In this document: positions 1 to 4,260 of the stretch, piece by piece
Layout of the letters: each line of letters opens with the position of its first letter
How positions within the stretch are numbered: the stretch's first letter is position 1
Position numbers and translations under genes: made by a program
The notes under the pieces: model-generated
Databases searched by the model: none
What the model was told of the DNA's origin: nothing
Seen by the model: only the letters and a program-made list of their open reading frames with translations
Source of the DNA: Gammaproteobacteria bacterium
Lineage (GTDB): Bacteria; Pseudomonadota; Gammaproteobacteria; SZUA-229
NCBI GenBank assembly: GCA_021768055.1
Contig: JAASSE010000117.1
Location: 1-5,132 of the forward strand
DNA: 5,132 bases
Reading direction: 5' to 3'

Positions 1-38
1 CAGCAATTGCAGTAATTAGGTAACACAAGGAGGTGAGT

Positions 39-131
39 ATGGCGCGGCTACCCCGCTATTTTGTCAAGGATCAGGCACAACATGTCATTCAGCGCGGTAA
101 TAATCGCGAACCAATTTTTGCAGATACGTAA
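39..131 (+). pseudogene. 5' fragment of a REP-associated tyrosine transposase (RAYT, Y1 family)
   Basis: The ATG at 39 follows a perfect anti-16S match, AAGGAGGTGA at 27-36, with GGAGG 5 nt from the start. Thirty codons then end in TAA. The peptide begins MARLPRYFVKDQAQHVIQRG and continues NNREPIFADT. The 'ARLPRY' opening and the 'HVIQRGNNR' strand are the usual N-terminus of RAYT proteins, relatives of the IS200/IS605 Y1 transposases that act on REP-like hairpins. Full-length members are several times longer; the HUH metal-binding motif and the catalytic tyrosine lie downstream and are absent, so this cannot be an active transposase. The reading frame stops where a dispersed repeat (130-150) starts, which supplies the stop codon. 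This looks like an internal deletion that joined the 5' part of the gene to a sequence expected at the element's 3' end. Family assignment rests on recalled motif similarity. Confidence 0.8.
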
Positions 132-150
132 TAAATAGGGTCAGACTCGA
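130..150 (+). repeat. Dispersed repeat copy 1, fused to the RAYT relic
   Basis: This copy carries the AATAAAT lead and the GGGTCAGACTCGA core, identical to copies at 684 and 4261 over 21 bases. It then diverges (attattcg instead of ttgatc). Its first bases form the stop codon of the truncated transposase, which ties this repeat family physically to a RAYT gene. Confidence 0.85.
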
Positions 151-191
151 ATTATTCGCAAGCGGACACTCGATACCACTAAGTCAGGATG

Positions 192-225
192 TTGGCACTC
201 TGCCAATACAGGTTCGCCACAGGCG
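192..225. repeat. Two adjacent small hairpins in the Rap1a-type gene's upstream region
   Basis: TTGGCA-CTC-TGCCAA (192-206) and CGCC-ACA-GGCG (215-225) are perfect inverted repeats 8 bases apart, each with a 3-nt loop. Neither is followed by a T run, so they do not look like terminators. They could be REP-like hairpins linked to the RAYT relic, a 5' UTR structure or chance. The second is short enough to be fortuitous. Confidence 0.35.
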
Positions 226-272
226 GATATAACAAGGTAGACTTGACCATCTGACACTAAAGGATGGTGCCC

Positions 273-662
273 ATGAAAAGATTCACAATTCTGTTGGTCT
301 TTCTGATGTTTTCACCTACTAGCAACGCTGCGGATGATTTGAACAGTGGTAGGGAGTTGCTTCGAAAATGCAATTCATACATAAAAGCGGTCAACAATAA
401 TGACATTATGGTAGACCTTGTCGGAGGGGGTCGCTGCCTCGGATTAGTTCGTGGGATCATTGATGCCGGCACTATTTTCAACATAATTGCAGTAGCAAAT
501 AATCGAGTCACACTTCACATCTTCTGAGTACATAATTATGTTACTAACGATCAAGGGATCAGGGTGGTTGTTAAATATTTAAAAAACCATCCAGAACAAC
601 TAGATGAAAATGGCTCTACCCTGACAGTATTAGCATTAATGCAGGCATTTCCTTGTGAATAA
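273..662 (+). pseudogene. Rap1a/Tai-family immunity-like periplasmic protein, interrupted by an in-frame TGA
   Basis: The ATG at 273 has AAAGGA (259-264) 8 nt upstream, better placed than the in-frame ATG at 264. A signal peptide (MKRFTILLVFLMFSPTSNA, cleaved before ADD) predicts export. The frame stays open to TAA at 660-662 except for one TGA at 525-527. Read through, it gives about 129 residues. It carries Rap1a/Tai hallmarks: an early Cys in LLRKCNSY, GGGRCLGLVRGIIDA, then VHNYVTNDQGIRVVVKYLKN and the ending VLALMQAFPCE. In the family a Cys normally stands where TGA lies (as in 'FC-[IV]-P..VT..Q'), so TGT or TGC to TGA is the simplest explanation. Known relatives are immunity proteins against type VI secretion peptidoglycan amidases (Tae4, Ssp1/Ssp2). 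No effector is visible here, so an immunity role is inferred from family only. The first 84 residues alone lack half of the fold. Confidence 0.75.
525..527 (+). other. In-frame TGA at a conserved cysteine position
   Basis: The codons before TGA (ATC TTC) and after it (GTA CAT AAT TAT GTT ACT) continue the same family profile in the same frame, so this is a point nonsense change rather than an indel. Other genes here end in TGA (722-724, 3249-3251), so a general TGA reassignment is unlikely. A 12-bp palindrome ACATAATTATGT (530-541) follows directly but is AT-only at its centre and does not resemble a bacterial SECIS stem-loop. Confidence 0.7.
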
Positions 663-683
663 ATGAATCACTGAAACATAAAG

Positions 684-710
684 AATAAATAGGGTCAGAC
701 TCGATTGATC
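684..710 (+). repeat. Dispersed repeat copy 2, beside the hydrolase stop codon
   Basis: A full 27-base copy: AATAAATA lead, then GGGTCAGACTCGATTGATC. It is identical to the copy at 4261-4287. It ends 11 bases before the complement of the hydrolase stop codon (722-724), so it lies in that gene's 3' untranslated region, in antisense orientation to the gene. GATCA (707-711) pairs with TGATC (717-721) around a 5-nt loop, making a small hairpin that abuts the stop codon. Confidence 0.9.
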
Positions 711-721
711 ATGCATTGATC

Positions 722-1579
722 TCAAAACTGTGCCTCGCACCACTCATCGATTATCTCACGCACAATTTTGGGTTGCTCGGTCAATGGCCAGTGATCGCAG
801 TCCACGATCTTGATGGAGGCATTGGGCATGCGTTTGATTTGCGCTTCATTACGGTGTCGATCACTCAGAGTGGAGCCGCCGGACATCAGCACCAGTACTG
901 GCTGATTGATGGCTTCCAGTTCTGGTACAGGCTGAACGGCCGCCAAAAGGTCCTGTAAGTAATTGACCAGGGGAATGTAATGAAGGTCTACCAGCGGATT
1001 AGTATACAGATCGGCGATCTTCAATCCTGGCGTGGACCGAAGGGTGGCGCGGGTCTTCTCATCCAGGGCATACAAATCACGCGGGGGATAATGTCGCCTC
1101 AAGCCCAGGGCACTCGCTACCAAGAGCAAACCCACCGGCACCCAGAACACAAGTCGCAAACGTCGCACCCACCTAAGCACGCCATGCAGGTTTTGATGGA
1201 AGACCGGATCGATCAGAATCAAGCCCGCCACACTGTCAGGGTAGGCGGCGGAAAAGTCGAGGGCGATCTCGGCCCCGAGGCTGTGACCCAGCAAGACCAC
1301 CTGGGGTAAGGCTTCGTGTTCAATGATTGCCTTGAGATCCTCAACCCAGCGGCTTCGATAGATGCGGCCATGAAACATGGAGTCCCCGTGTCCCCGCAAA
1401 TCAGGCCGCAGGAGATTCCACTTCGCCGCCAAGGTGGAATGACCGACAAACTCTGACCAGCGCGTATGGTTACTCGCAACACCGTGCAGCATAACCAAAC
1501 TTTGTTCGGCGCCTTCAGGGCGGCTCAACCAGTAGCTCAAGTGGGCACCGTCATGGTGCAGTATCCGTCTCGTTTCCAT
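722..1579 (-). CDS. Alpha/beta hydrolase fold protein
   Basis: This 285-residue protein has the standard alpha/beta hydrolase plan. The oxyanion loop is in VMLHGVASNHTRW (HG at 32-33), then RPDLRGHGDS (58-67), the nucleophile elbow GHSLG with Ser100, the strand LILIDPVF (Asp124) and the catalytic His263 in DCDHWPLTEQP. The acid residue is unclear: Asp240 follows strand 7 by several residues and Asp124 follows strand 6. The cap region holds an unusually hydrophobic stretch, VFWVPVGLLLVASALGL (about 144-160), which may be a lipophilic substrate site or membrane contact. There is no signal peptide, so it is likely cytoplasmic. Esterases, epoxide hydrolases and C-C hydrolases share these motifs, so the substrate cannot be told. 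The start is the only early ATG; its ribosome site is weak (AGGG 13 nt upstream). It stands alone and is more GC-rich than the genes to its right. Confidence 0.9.
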   Translation of the reverse strand: METRRILHHDGAHLSYWLSRPEGAEQSLVMLHGVASNHTRWSEFVGHSTLAAKWNLLRPDLRGHGDSMFHGRIYRSRWVEDLKAIIEHEALPQVVLLGHSLGAEIALDFSAAYPDSVAGLILIDPVFHQNLHGVLRWVRRLRLVFWVPVGLLLVASALGLRRHYPPRDLYALDEKTRATLRSTPGLKIADLYTNPLVDLHYIPLVNYLQDLLAAVQPVPELEAINQPVLVLMSGGSTLSDRHRNEAQIKRMPNASIKIVDCDHWPLTEQPKIVREIIDEWCEAQF

Positions 1580-1932
1580 AGATAAGTTAACGCCCTATCG
1601 CTCAATAGGTAAAAACACCAGCTTCGTGCTCCCACGCAATGCTCTATAGTCTAAGCAAGAAATAAGATTTGCACCATGCAATCCAGTGTTCATCCAATGG
1701 TTGTGACAAACAACGGTTTCTGTGCTGGAAATGTATAAAGCGGATTATGAGCATATAGATCCAGTCTTTATGTTTTTATGTTGACATTCTTTACACCTCG
1801 ACTCGTCAGCTACTTTCCTAATTTCATCAGGTATATGATTTATTAGAATTTTTTATTAAATGGCACATTAGTTGCTTATCCTAATTTAGGATTCGACTGT
1901 ATTGTTGTCCGCAAAATGTTACAAAAGCAGAA
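1580..1932. other. Gene-free intergenic region between divergent genes
   Basis: About 350 AT-rich bases between the divergently transcribed hydrolase and the gene at 1933. Very short frames exist (20 codons at 1676, 17 at 1731, 12 at 1916) but none has a convincing ribosome site or recognisable product. CCTAT-N6-ATAGG (1594-1609) lies just upstream of the hydrolase start and could be an operator. TTGACA at 1781 has no -10 at normal spacing. The clearest structure is the palindrome at 1878-1892, described separately. I see no RNA gene. Confidence 0.5.
1878..1892. promoter_or_regulatory. Perfect 15-bp palindrome, candidate operator
   Basis: ATCCTAA-T-TTAGGAT is a perfect inverted repeat with 7-bp arms, 41 bases upstream of the ATG at 1933. 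The 9-mer TCCTAATTT inside it (1879-1887) also occurs at 1816-1824, exactly 63 bp away, about six helical turns, as expected for two sites bound on the same DNA face. No known regulator consensus is recognised. The role as an operator is inferred. Confidence 0.4.
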
Positions 1933-2202
1933 ATGTATGGGAGAGGTTTGGTGAATATAGTGGGTAATAATAAAAGGAAAGGCGAAAAGCCTATTCCGGA
2001 TGATATTGAAAATTATTTAAATGATGCTCAGCAAGTAGAGTTAAACACAATAGAGAAATTTGGCTGGAGCCTGAAATTTATTCGTCGTCCGTTATTCCAG
2101 GATAATATTGTAGTAGTAGCAAATCCGGATGGTAGCTCATTCGGTATCCTGGAAGAAGATGGAGTATTAAACCTTCAGCCAGATATTGAAATTAGAATAT
2201 AA
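1933..2202 (+). CDS. Conserved small protein of unknown function (FIRRPLFQ core)
   Basis: An 89-residue soluble protein with no signal peptide or membrane segment. After a lysine-rich, probably disordered N-terminus come IPDDIENYLNDAQQVELNTI (helical, 21-40), the core FGWSLKFIRRPLFQ (43-56), and the strand-rich VVVANPDGSSFGILEEDG (60-77). This order is familiar from small conserved hypothetical proteins of gammaproteobacteria (a helix, 'FGW.L.FIRRPLFQ', then 'DG....LEEDG'), for which I know no established function. The start is uncertain. The ATG at 1933 has no ribosome site, whereas the in-frame GTG at 1951 has GGAGAGG at 1940-1946, 4 nt upstream, and would give an 83-residue product beginning MNIVGNNKRK. 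A 12-codon frame (1916-1954) ends in a GTGA overlap with that GTG. The next gene starts 70 bases downstream. Confidence 0.8.
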   Translation: MYGRGLVNIVGNNKRKGEKPIPDDIENYLNDAQQVELNTIEKFGWSLKFIRRPLFQDNIVVVANPDGSSFGILEEDGVLNLQPDIEIRI

Positions 2203-2205
2203 ATC

Positions 2206-2232
2206 AATTCTATATAGAATTTACATTATAAT
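2206..2232 (+). promoter_or_regulatory. Candidate promoter with overlapping 16-bp palindromic operator
   Basis: AATTCTATATAGAATT (2206-2221) is a perfect palindrome starting 3 bases after the preceding stop codon. A perfect -10 hexamer TATAAT lies at 2227-2232. The -35 position at 17-bp spacing would be TCAATT (2204-2209), a poor match that overlaps the palindrome. This suggests a regulated promoter for the exported protein at 2273, with a dimeric protein on the palindrome. AT-rich DNA makes chance TATAAT boxes common, so confidence is modest. Confidence 0.45.
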
Positions 2233-2272
2233 TCACTAATGTCCTGGAGGTTTAATAAAGAGGCAATTAACT

Positions 2273-2572
2273 ATGAAATTATTTAACATATTCGTAGTAG
2301 CTTTATTTGTTTTCCTACCCACTAGCTCAGTAGTTTATGCTGGTCAGAAATACGATACTTCAAGATTGATTACAACATCTTCGATAAGTACTGCTACAAC
2401 CGAAGCGGAACAATTGTTACGACTTGTCAAAAGTGAGGCGCAGACAGTAGTAAATAGAATGGTCCTGATTGATAAAGAGGAAGGTTATGAAGGGGAGCAT
2501 AAAATCACTGTTCAGATCATAGTATCAATACAACGAGCGCCAAAAACAGCGGATAGCGATGAGGATAAATAA
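2273..2572 (+). CDS. Small exported protein of unknown function
   Basis: A 99-residue protein with a clear Sec signal peptide: MKLFNIFVVALFVFLPTSSV followed by VYA and a likely cleavage before Gly24. The mature part (about 76 residues) has a Ser/Thr-rich start, a helix around EAEQLLRLVKSEAQTVVNRM (residues 45-64), a strand-like KITVQIIVSIQRAP, and an acidic tail ending DSDEDK. There are no cysteines and no lipobox, so a soluble periplasmic protein is most likely. I do not recognise the family. The ATG is supported by AAAGAGG at 2257-2263, 9 nt upstream. It follows the conserved small protein in the same direction but has its own candidate promoter and no obvious terminator. Its 3' end faces the convergent zinc-ribbon gene. 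Confidence 0.75.
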   Translation: MKLFNIFVVALFVFLPTSSVVYAGQKYDTSRLITTSSISTATTEAEQLLRLVKSEAQTVVNRMVLIDKEEGYEGEHKITVQIIVSIQRAPKTADSDEDK

Positions 2573-2589
2573 TAATATTGTTAAATATT

Positions 2590-2630
2590 TGGGGTCCGAA
2601 AAAGCGGTTTAATTAAGTATACTGTCCCCA
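2590..2630 (-). repeat. Second RAYT-type dispersed element (AAGTATACTGTCCCC type)
   Basis: The segment begins TGGGGTCCG and ends AAGTATACTGTCCCCA; on the minus strand it starts TGGGGACAGTATACTTAATT. I recall this GGGGACAGTATACTTAATT sequence as a recurrent motif near RAYT genes in environmental proteobacteria. The ends are imperfect inverted repeats (GGGGTCCG against GGGGACAG, 6 of 8). Internal palindromes are TTAATTAA (2609-2616) and AGTATACT (2616-2623). It sits between two convergent genes, 26 bases from the stop of the zinc-ribbon gene. Only one copy lies in this window, so repetitiveness is recalled, not seen. Confidence 0.5.
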
Positions 2631-2655
2631 TAATACGTAGGCTGCAGTCATTCGA

Positions 2656-3168
2656 TTACGCCTCAATGTTGCGATGAAAACTCGTAGCGTGACATTTTGG
2701 GCATGGCGGGATTTTTCCTGCCCTGTAAAAGTGCAGTTTTTCACCGCATTGGTCGCAGAACAGGGTGCCGGGACCAGTGATTTCGCCGGTATGGTAGGGT
2801 GGCATCTCTTGCGCATCCAGTTTTAACTTGAACAATTCGACTTTGGTCGGGTCAGCCAACTTCAGCAACTGATCAACAAACTCGGTTTCAAGCAATATGG
2901 TTTCAAAACCTAGCCATTCCCTGAGTTCCCTCCCTGATATCGACATGTGGCGGGCAGCTTCACTCAGATCACGTTTAATATAAGTTGATAGTTTTTCAGC
3001 ATCTTCCCGCGATACTTCTCCGAGCTCGACAGCTTCGTCTTTCGCTTTGTCGATTAACTCATGGAGTAGTTCAGCGGATTTTTTTTCTGCATTATGGAAG
3101 CCTTTGGCGGCACTTTCGAATATTTTTTCATAAGCCGTGGCAAGCACGTCAAAGGGTTCTTCTTTCAT
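2656..3168 (-). CDS. YbeL/DUF1451-family zinc-ribbon protein
   Basis: A 170-residue cytoplasmic protein resembling E. coli YbeL (DUF1451). The N-terminal two thirds is charged and helical, probably coiled-coil (YEKIFESAAKGFHNAEKKSA onward, then the conserved-type VSREDAEKLSTYIKRDLSEA). The C-terminal part is YHTGEITGPGTLFCDQC followed by CPKCHATSFHR, which matches YbeL's 'YHSGEVVGLGNLVCEKC...CPKCGHDQFQRR'. Four cysteines, 138 and 141 (CDQC) and 156 and 159 (CPKC), form a complete zinc ribbon. The family's function is not established. I chose the ATG at 3168; an in-frame TTG at 3180 would add four residues (MGKQ). Neither start has a good ribosome site. The unknown gene ending at 3249 lies about 80 bases upstream in the same direction with a repeat between, so co-transcription is possible. 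Confidence 0.9.
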   Translation of the reverse strand: MKEEPFDVLATAYEKIFESAAKGFHNAEKKSAELLHELIDKAKDEAVELGEVSREDAEKLSTYIKRDLSEAARHMSISGRELREWLGFETILLETEFVDQLLKLADPTKVELFKLKLDAQEMPPYHTGEITGPGTLFCDQCGEKLHFYRAGKIPPCPKCHATSFHRNIEA

Positions 3169-3219
3169 CTGTTTACCCAATAGGTTTTGTTAACTTATTT
3201 AACTATTGCTTTTCTTAAG

Positions 3220-3246
3220 AATAAATGGGGTCAGACTCGATTGATA
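3220..3246 (+). repeat. Dispersed repeat copy 3, two bases from a stop codon
   Basis: AATAAATG followed by GGGTCAGACTCGATTGATA: the same 27-base unit with A to G at position 8 and C to A at the last position. It ends 2 bases before the complement of the stop codon of the gene at 3249-3632, and lies in the gap upstream of the zinc-ribbon gene. If those two genes share a transcript, the repeat is part of its intercistronic region. Confidence 0.9.
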
Positions 3247-3248
3247 GC

Positions 3249-3632
3249 TCAGCACAGCTCATTAACCGGTTCCTTTGTTTCATCTTCATCTGGCCAGTAG
3301 CGTAATTCCTTATCTTCAATCCAACCACCATCATCCAGGTAGCGCTGATATTTCTCCATATGTTTCTCGAATCGATAGGACGGTAACAACTGACCCTCAA
3401 GAAAACAACGAACTTCACTATCTTCGGTAACTAAAATCGACTCTATCGGTATCCCTTTCCAGATGCAGAATTCGAGGCCAACAAACGGCGGTATCGGTAA
3501 CACGGTTTCTTTTTCGAAAGATAGGCTGTGGGCTGGAATATTAAGACCGGTCTCATCATCACCATCATCAGAGCGTATGGTGACGTGCAATCTGACAGGA
3601 TAACCCTTGGATTCTTTCATGTTTGTGAACAT
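3249..3632 (-). CDS. Hypothetical protein, 127 residues
   Basis: I do not recognise this family. The protein is soluble and strand-rich: YPVRLHVTIR (11-20), then HSLSFEKETVLPIPPFVGLE (35-54), WKGIPIESILVTEDSEVRCF (58-77), a helical YRFEKHMEKYQRYLDD, and an acidic C-terminus ending VNELC. There is no signal peptide; Cys56, Cys76 and the terminal Cys127 form no obvious metal motif. Two in-frame starts are possible, ATG at 3632 and ATG at 3620 (MKESKGYP), and neither has a ribosome site. A perfect FNR-type box lies 57 bases upstream of the first, so expression may respond to oxygen. Normal codon texture and no overlap with a better frame support it as a real gene. Confidence 0.7.
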   Translation of the reverse strand: MFTNMKESKGYPVRLHVTIRSDDGDDETGLNIPAHSLSFEKETVLPIPPFVGLEFCIWKGIPIESILVTEDSEVRCFLEGQLLPSYRFEKHMEKYQRYLDDGGWIEDKELRYWPDEDETKEPVNELC

Positions 3633-3688
3633 GCAATTTTCATGCAGATATTGATGAATCAGGCTAATACAGCCGCTTATGTAAGATG

Positions 3689-3702
3689 TTGATATAGATC
3701 AA
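3689..3702 (-). promoter_or_regulatory. FNR/ANR-type box upstream of the 127-residue gene
   Basis: TTGAT-ATAG-ATCAA is a perfect match to the FNR/ANR consensus TTGAT-N4-ATCAA. It is centred at 3695.5, about 63 bp upstream of the ATG at 3632. A possible -10 on the minus strand is TATTAG (3669-3664), 19 bp from the box instead of the 22 bp of a class II promoter, so the promoter assignment is tentative. In the plus direction there is no gene for it to control. FNR-family regulators bind this site when oxygen is absent. Confidence 0.65.
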
Positions 3703-3710
3703 AATCGGAG

Positions 3711-3732
3711 ACTGTAATGCTGACATTACAGT
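3711..3732. repeat. Perfect 9-bp-arm hairpin/palindrome
   Basis: ACTGTAATG (3711-3719) and CATTACAGT (3724-3732) are perfectly complementary around CTGA. On the plus strand a run of six T (3741-3746) follows 8 bases later, too far for a typical intrinsic terminator, and there is no plus-strand gene close upstream. The 22-bp dyad could equally be an operator beside the FNR-type box 8 bases to its left. I do not recognise the binding consensus. Confidence 0.45.
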
Positions 3733-3750
3733 ATTCAGGATTTTTTACAA

Positions 3751-3776
3751 GTCAAAGGTGTCTGACTCGGTTGATC
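3751..3776 (+). repeat. Diverged copy 6 of the dispersed repeat
   Basis: AAAGGTGTCTGACTCGGTTGATC aligns with the repeat core but has GTCTGAC where the others have GTCAGAC (a single A to T at the centre of a palindromic heptamer) and GGTTGATC for GATTGATC. It is followed by CCATTGAT, like the second TTGAT box that follows copies 2 and 5. It lies between the FNR-type box and a terminator, not next to a stop codon. Confidence 0.65.
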
Positions 3777-3812
3777 CCATTGATTACTGGTTAAGATAAT
3801 ATTTCGTTGTAC

Positions 3813-3843
3813 AAATAAAAACGGTGACTCATGAAGCCACCGT
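3813..3843 (-). terminator. Intrinsic terminator of the 35-residue membrane protein gene
   Basis: Read on the minus strand, ACGGTGGCT pairs with AGTCACCGT (9 bp with one G-U pair) around TCATG, immediately followed by TTTTTATTT. This is a textbook rho-independent terminator, 48 bases beyond the stop codon of the small gene at 3892-3999. It also separates that gene from the FNR-type promoter region of the next gene downstream. Confidence 0.85.
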
Positions 3844-3891
3844 AAAACTTGCTCAGGTGAAATTAATTATTAAATGCAAAACCGCTCCTAC

Positions 3892-3999
3892 TTAAATTAA
3901 TGGTACAAGACCAAATAATGCAACTACAAATATGGACATATAAACAACAACAAATCTTAACTTCCTCGTTTCACCTTCTATTTGCTTTCTGGTATCCAT
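3892..3999 (-). CDS. 35-residue single-span membrane protein, candidate FNR target
   Basis: The ATG at 3999 is preceded by AAAGGAG (4012-4006) with a 6-nt spacer, an excellent ribosome site. The 35-codon frame ends in TAA. Residues 1-15 (MDTRKQIEGETRKLR) are charged and probably helical; residues 16-35 (FVVVYMSIFVVALFGLVPLI) make one membrane span reaching the C-terminus. Positive charges just before the span predict N-in, C-out topology. Small single-span proteins of this size are often accessory subunits of respiratory oxidases or transporters (CydX, CcoM and AcrZ are examples of the class), but the sequence matches none I know. An FNR-type box lies about 82 bases upstream and an intrinsic terminator follows, so it forms its own transcription unit. 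Oxygen-responsive expression is inferred; function is unknown. Confidence 0.75.
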   Translation of the reverse strand: MDTRKQIEGETRKLRFVVVYMSIFVVALFGLVPLI

Positions 4000-4052
4000 A
4001 AACAACTCCTTTATTTCACATTTATTGCAAGCTTTATTGCTTAACAACTATA

Positions 4053-4094
4053 AGTATGCGCCGGATGTTTTGGATCAAGATTGATCTTGATCAA
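4053..4094 (-). promoter_or_regulatory. Class II FNR-type promoter for the 35-residue gene
   Basis: TTGAT-CTTG-ATCAA (4081-4094) perfectly matches the FNR/ANR consensus. On the minus strand a candidate -10, CATACT (4058-4053, 4 of 6 matches), follows after exactly 22 bp. This places the box centre at -41.5 from a start near 4046, the standard class II activator position. An alternative -10, TATAGT (4052-4047), would put the box near -47. The box is embedded in a larger palindrome, GATCAAGAT-TG-ATCTTGATC (4073-4092), with 9-bp arms, so a second dyad overlaps it. The FNR box is plainly visible; activation is inferred. Confidence 0.65.
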
Positions 4095-4176
4095 ATAACG
4101 GTGTGTATATATATCCAATAAAATAAACGCAGTTAGCTTAATGTTGTCAGAGTCCTTTAACGAAGACATAGGATTA

Positions 4177-4197
4177 CATAGGGTCAGACTCGATTAG
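4177..4197 (+). repeat. Dispersed repeat copy 4 (partial)
   Basis: CATAGGGTCAGACTCGATTAG matches the family over TAGGGTCAGACTCGATT but lacks the AATAAA lead and the final GATC. It is a direct repeat of copy 5, offset by 88 bases, and the two copies bracket the strong terminator at 4220-4245. Confidence 0.85.
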
Positions 4198-4219
4198 ATT
4201 TCAATCAACCATAAATTAA

Positions 4220-4245
4220 AAAAGCCCCGGTTTCCCGGGGCTTTT
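4220..4245. terminator. Strong bidirectional intrinsic terminator
   Basis: GCCCCGG (4224-4230) pairs with CCGGGGC (4235-4241) around TTTC, extended by four A-T pairs on each side to an 11-bp stem. On the minus strand it is followed by six T, and on the plus strand by four. It most likely ends the minus-strand gene whose stop is at 4313, leaving a 3' untranslated region that contains repeat copy 5. Confidence 0.9.
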
Positions 4246-4260
4246 ATGTTGAAAATTGAA

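Noticed and set aside
257..511. Minus-strand 84-codon frame opposite the Rap1a/Tai-type gene
   Set aside because: It is antisense to a frame with a signal peptide, ribosome site and family motifs, and it has none of its own.
525..541. Selenocysteine insertion as the main explanation of the in-frame TGA
   Set aside because: The hairpin after TGA is AT-rich with almost no loop and lacks SECIS hallmarks; a nonsense mutation or sequencing error is simpler. It is kept only as something to check.
1676..1784. Two short plus-strand frames of 20 and 17 codons
   Set aside because: Neither has a spaced ribosome site, a hydrophobic segment or any familiar motif.
1781..1786. TTGACA as a -35 box
   Set aside because: No acceptable -10 hexamer lies 16 to 18 bp downstream on the plus strand.
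1916..1954. A 12-codon leader-like frame overlapping the GTG at 1951 by GTGA
   Set aside because: It has no ribosome site and no attenuator-like features; the overlap is intriguing but could be chance.
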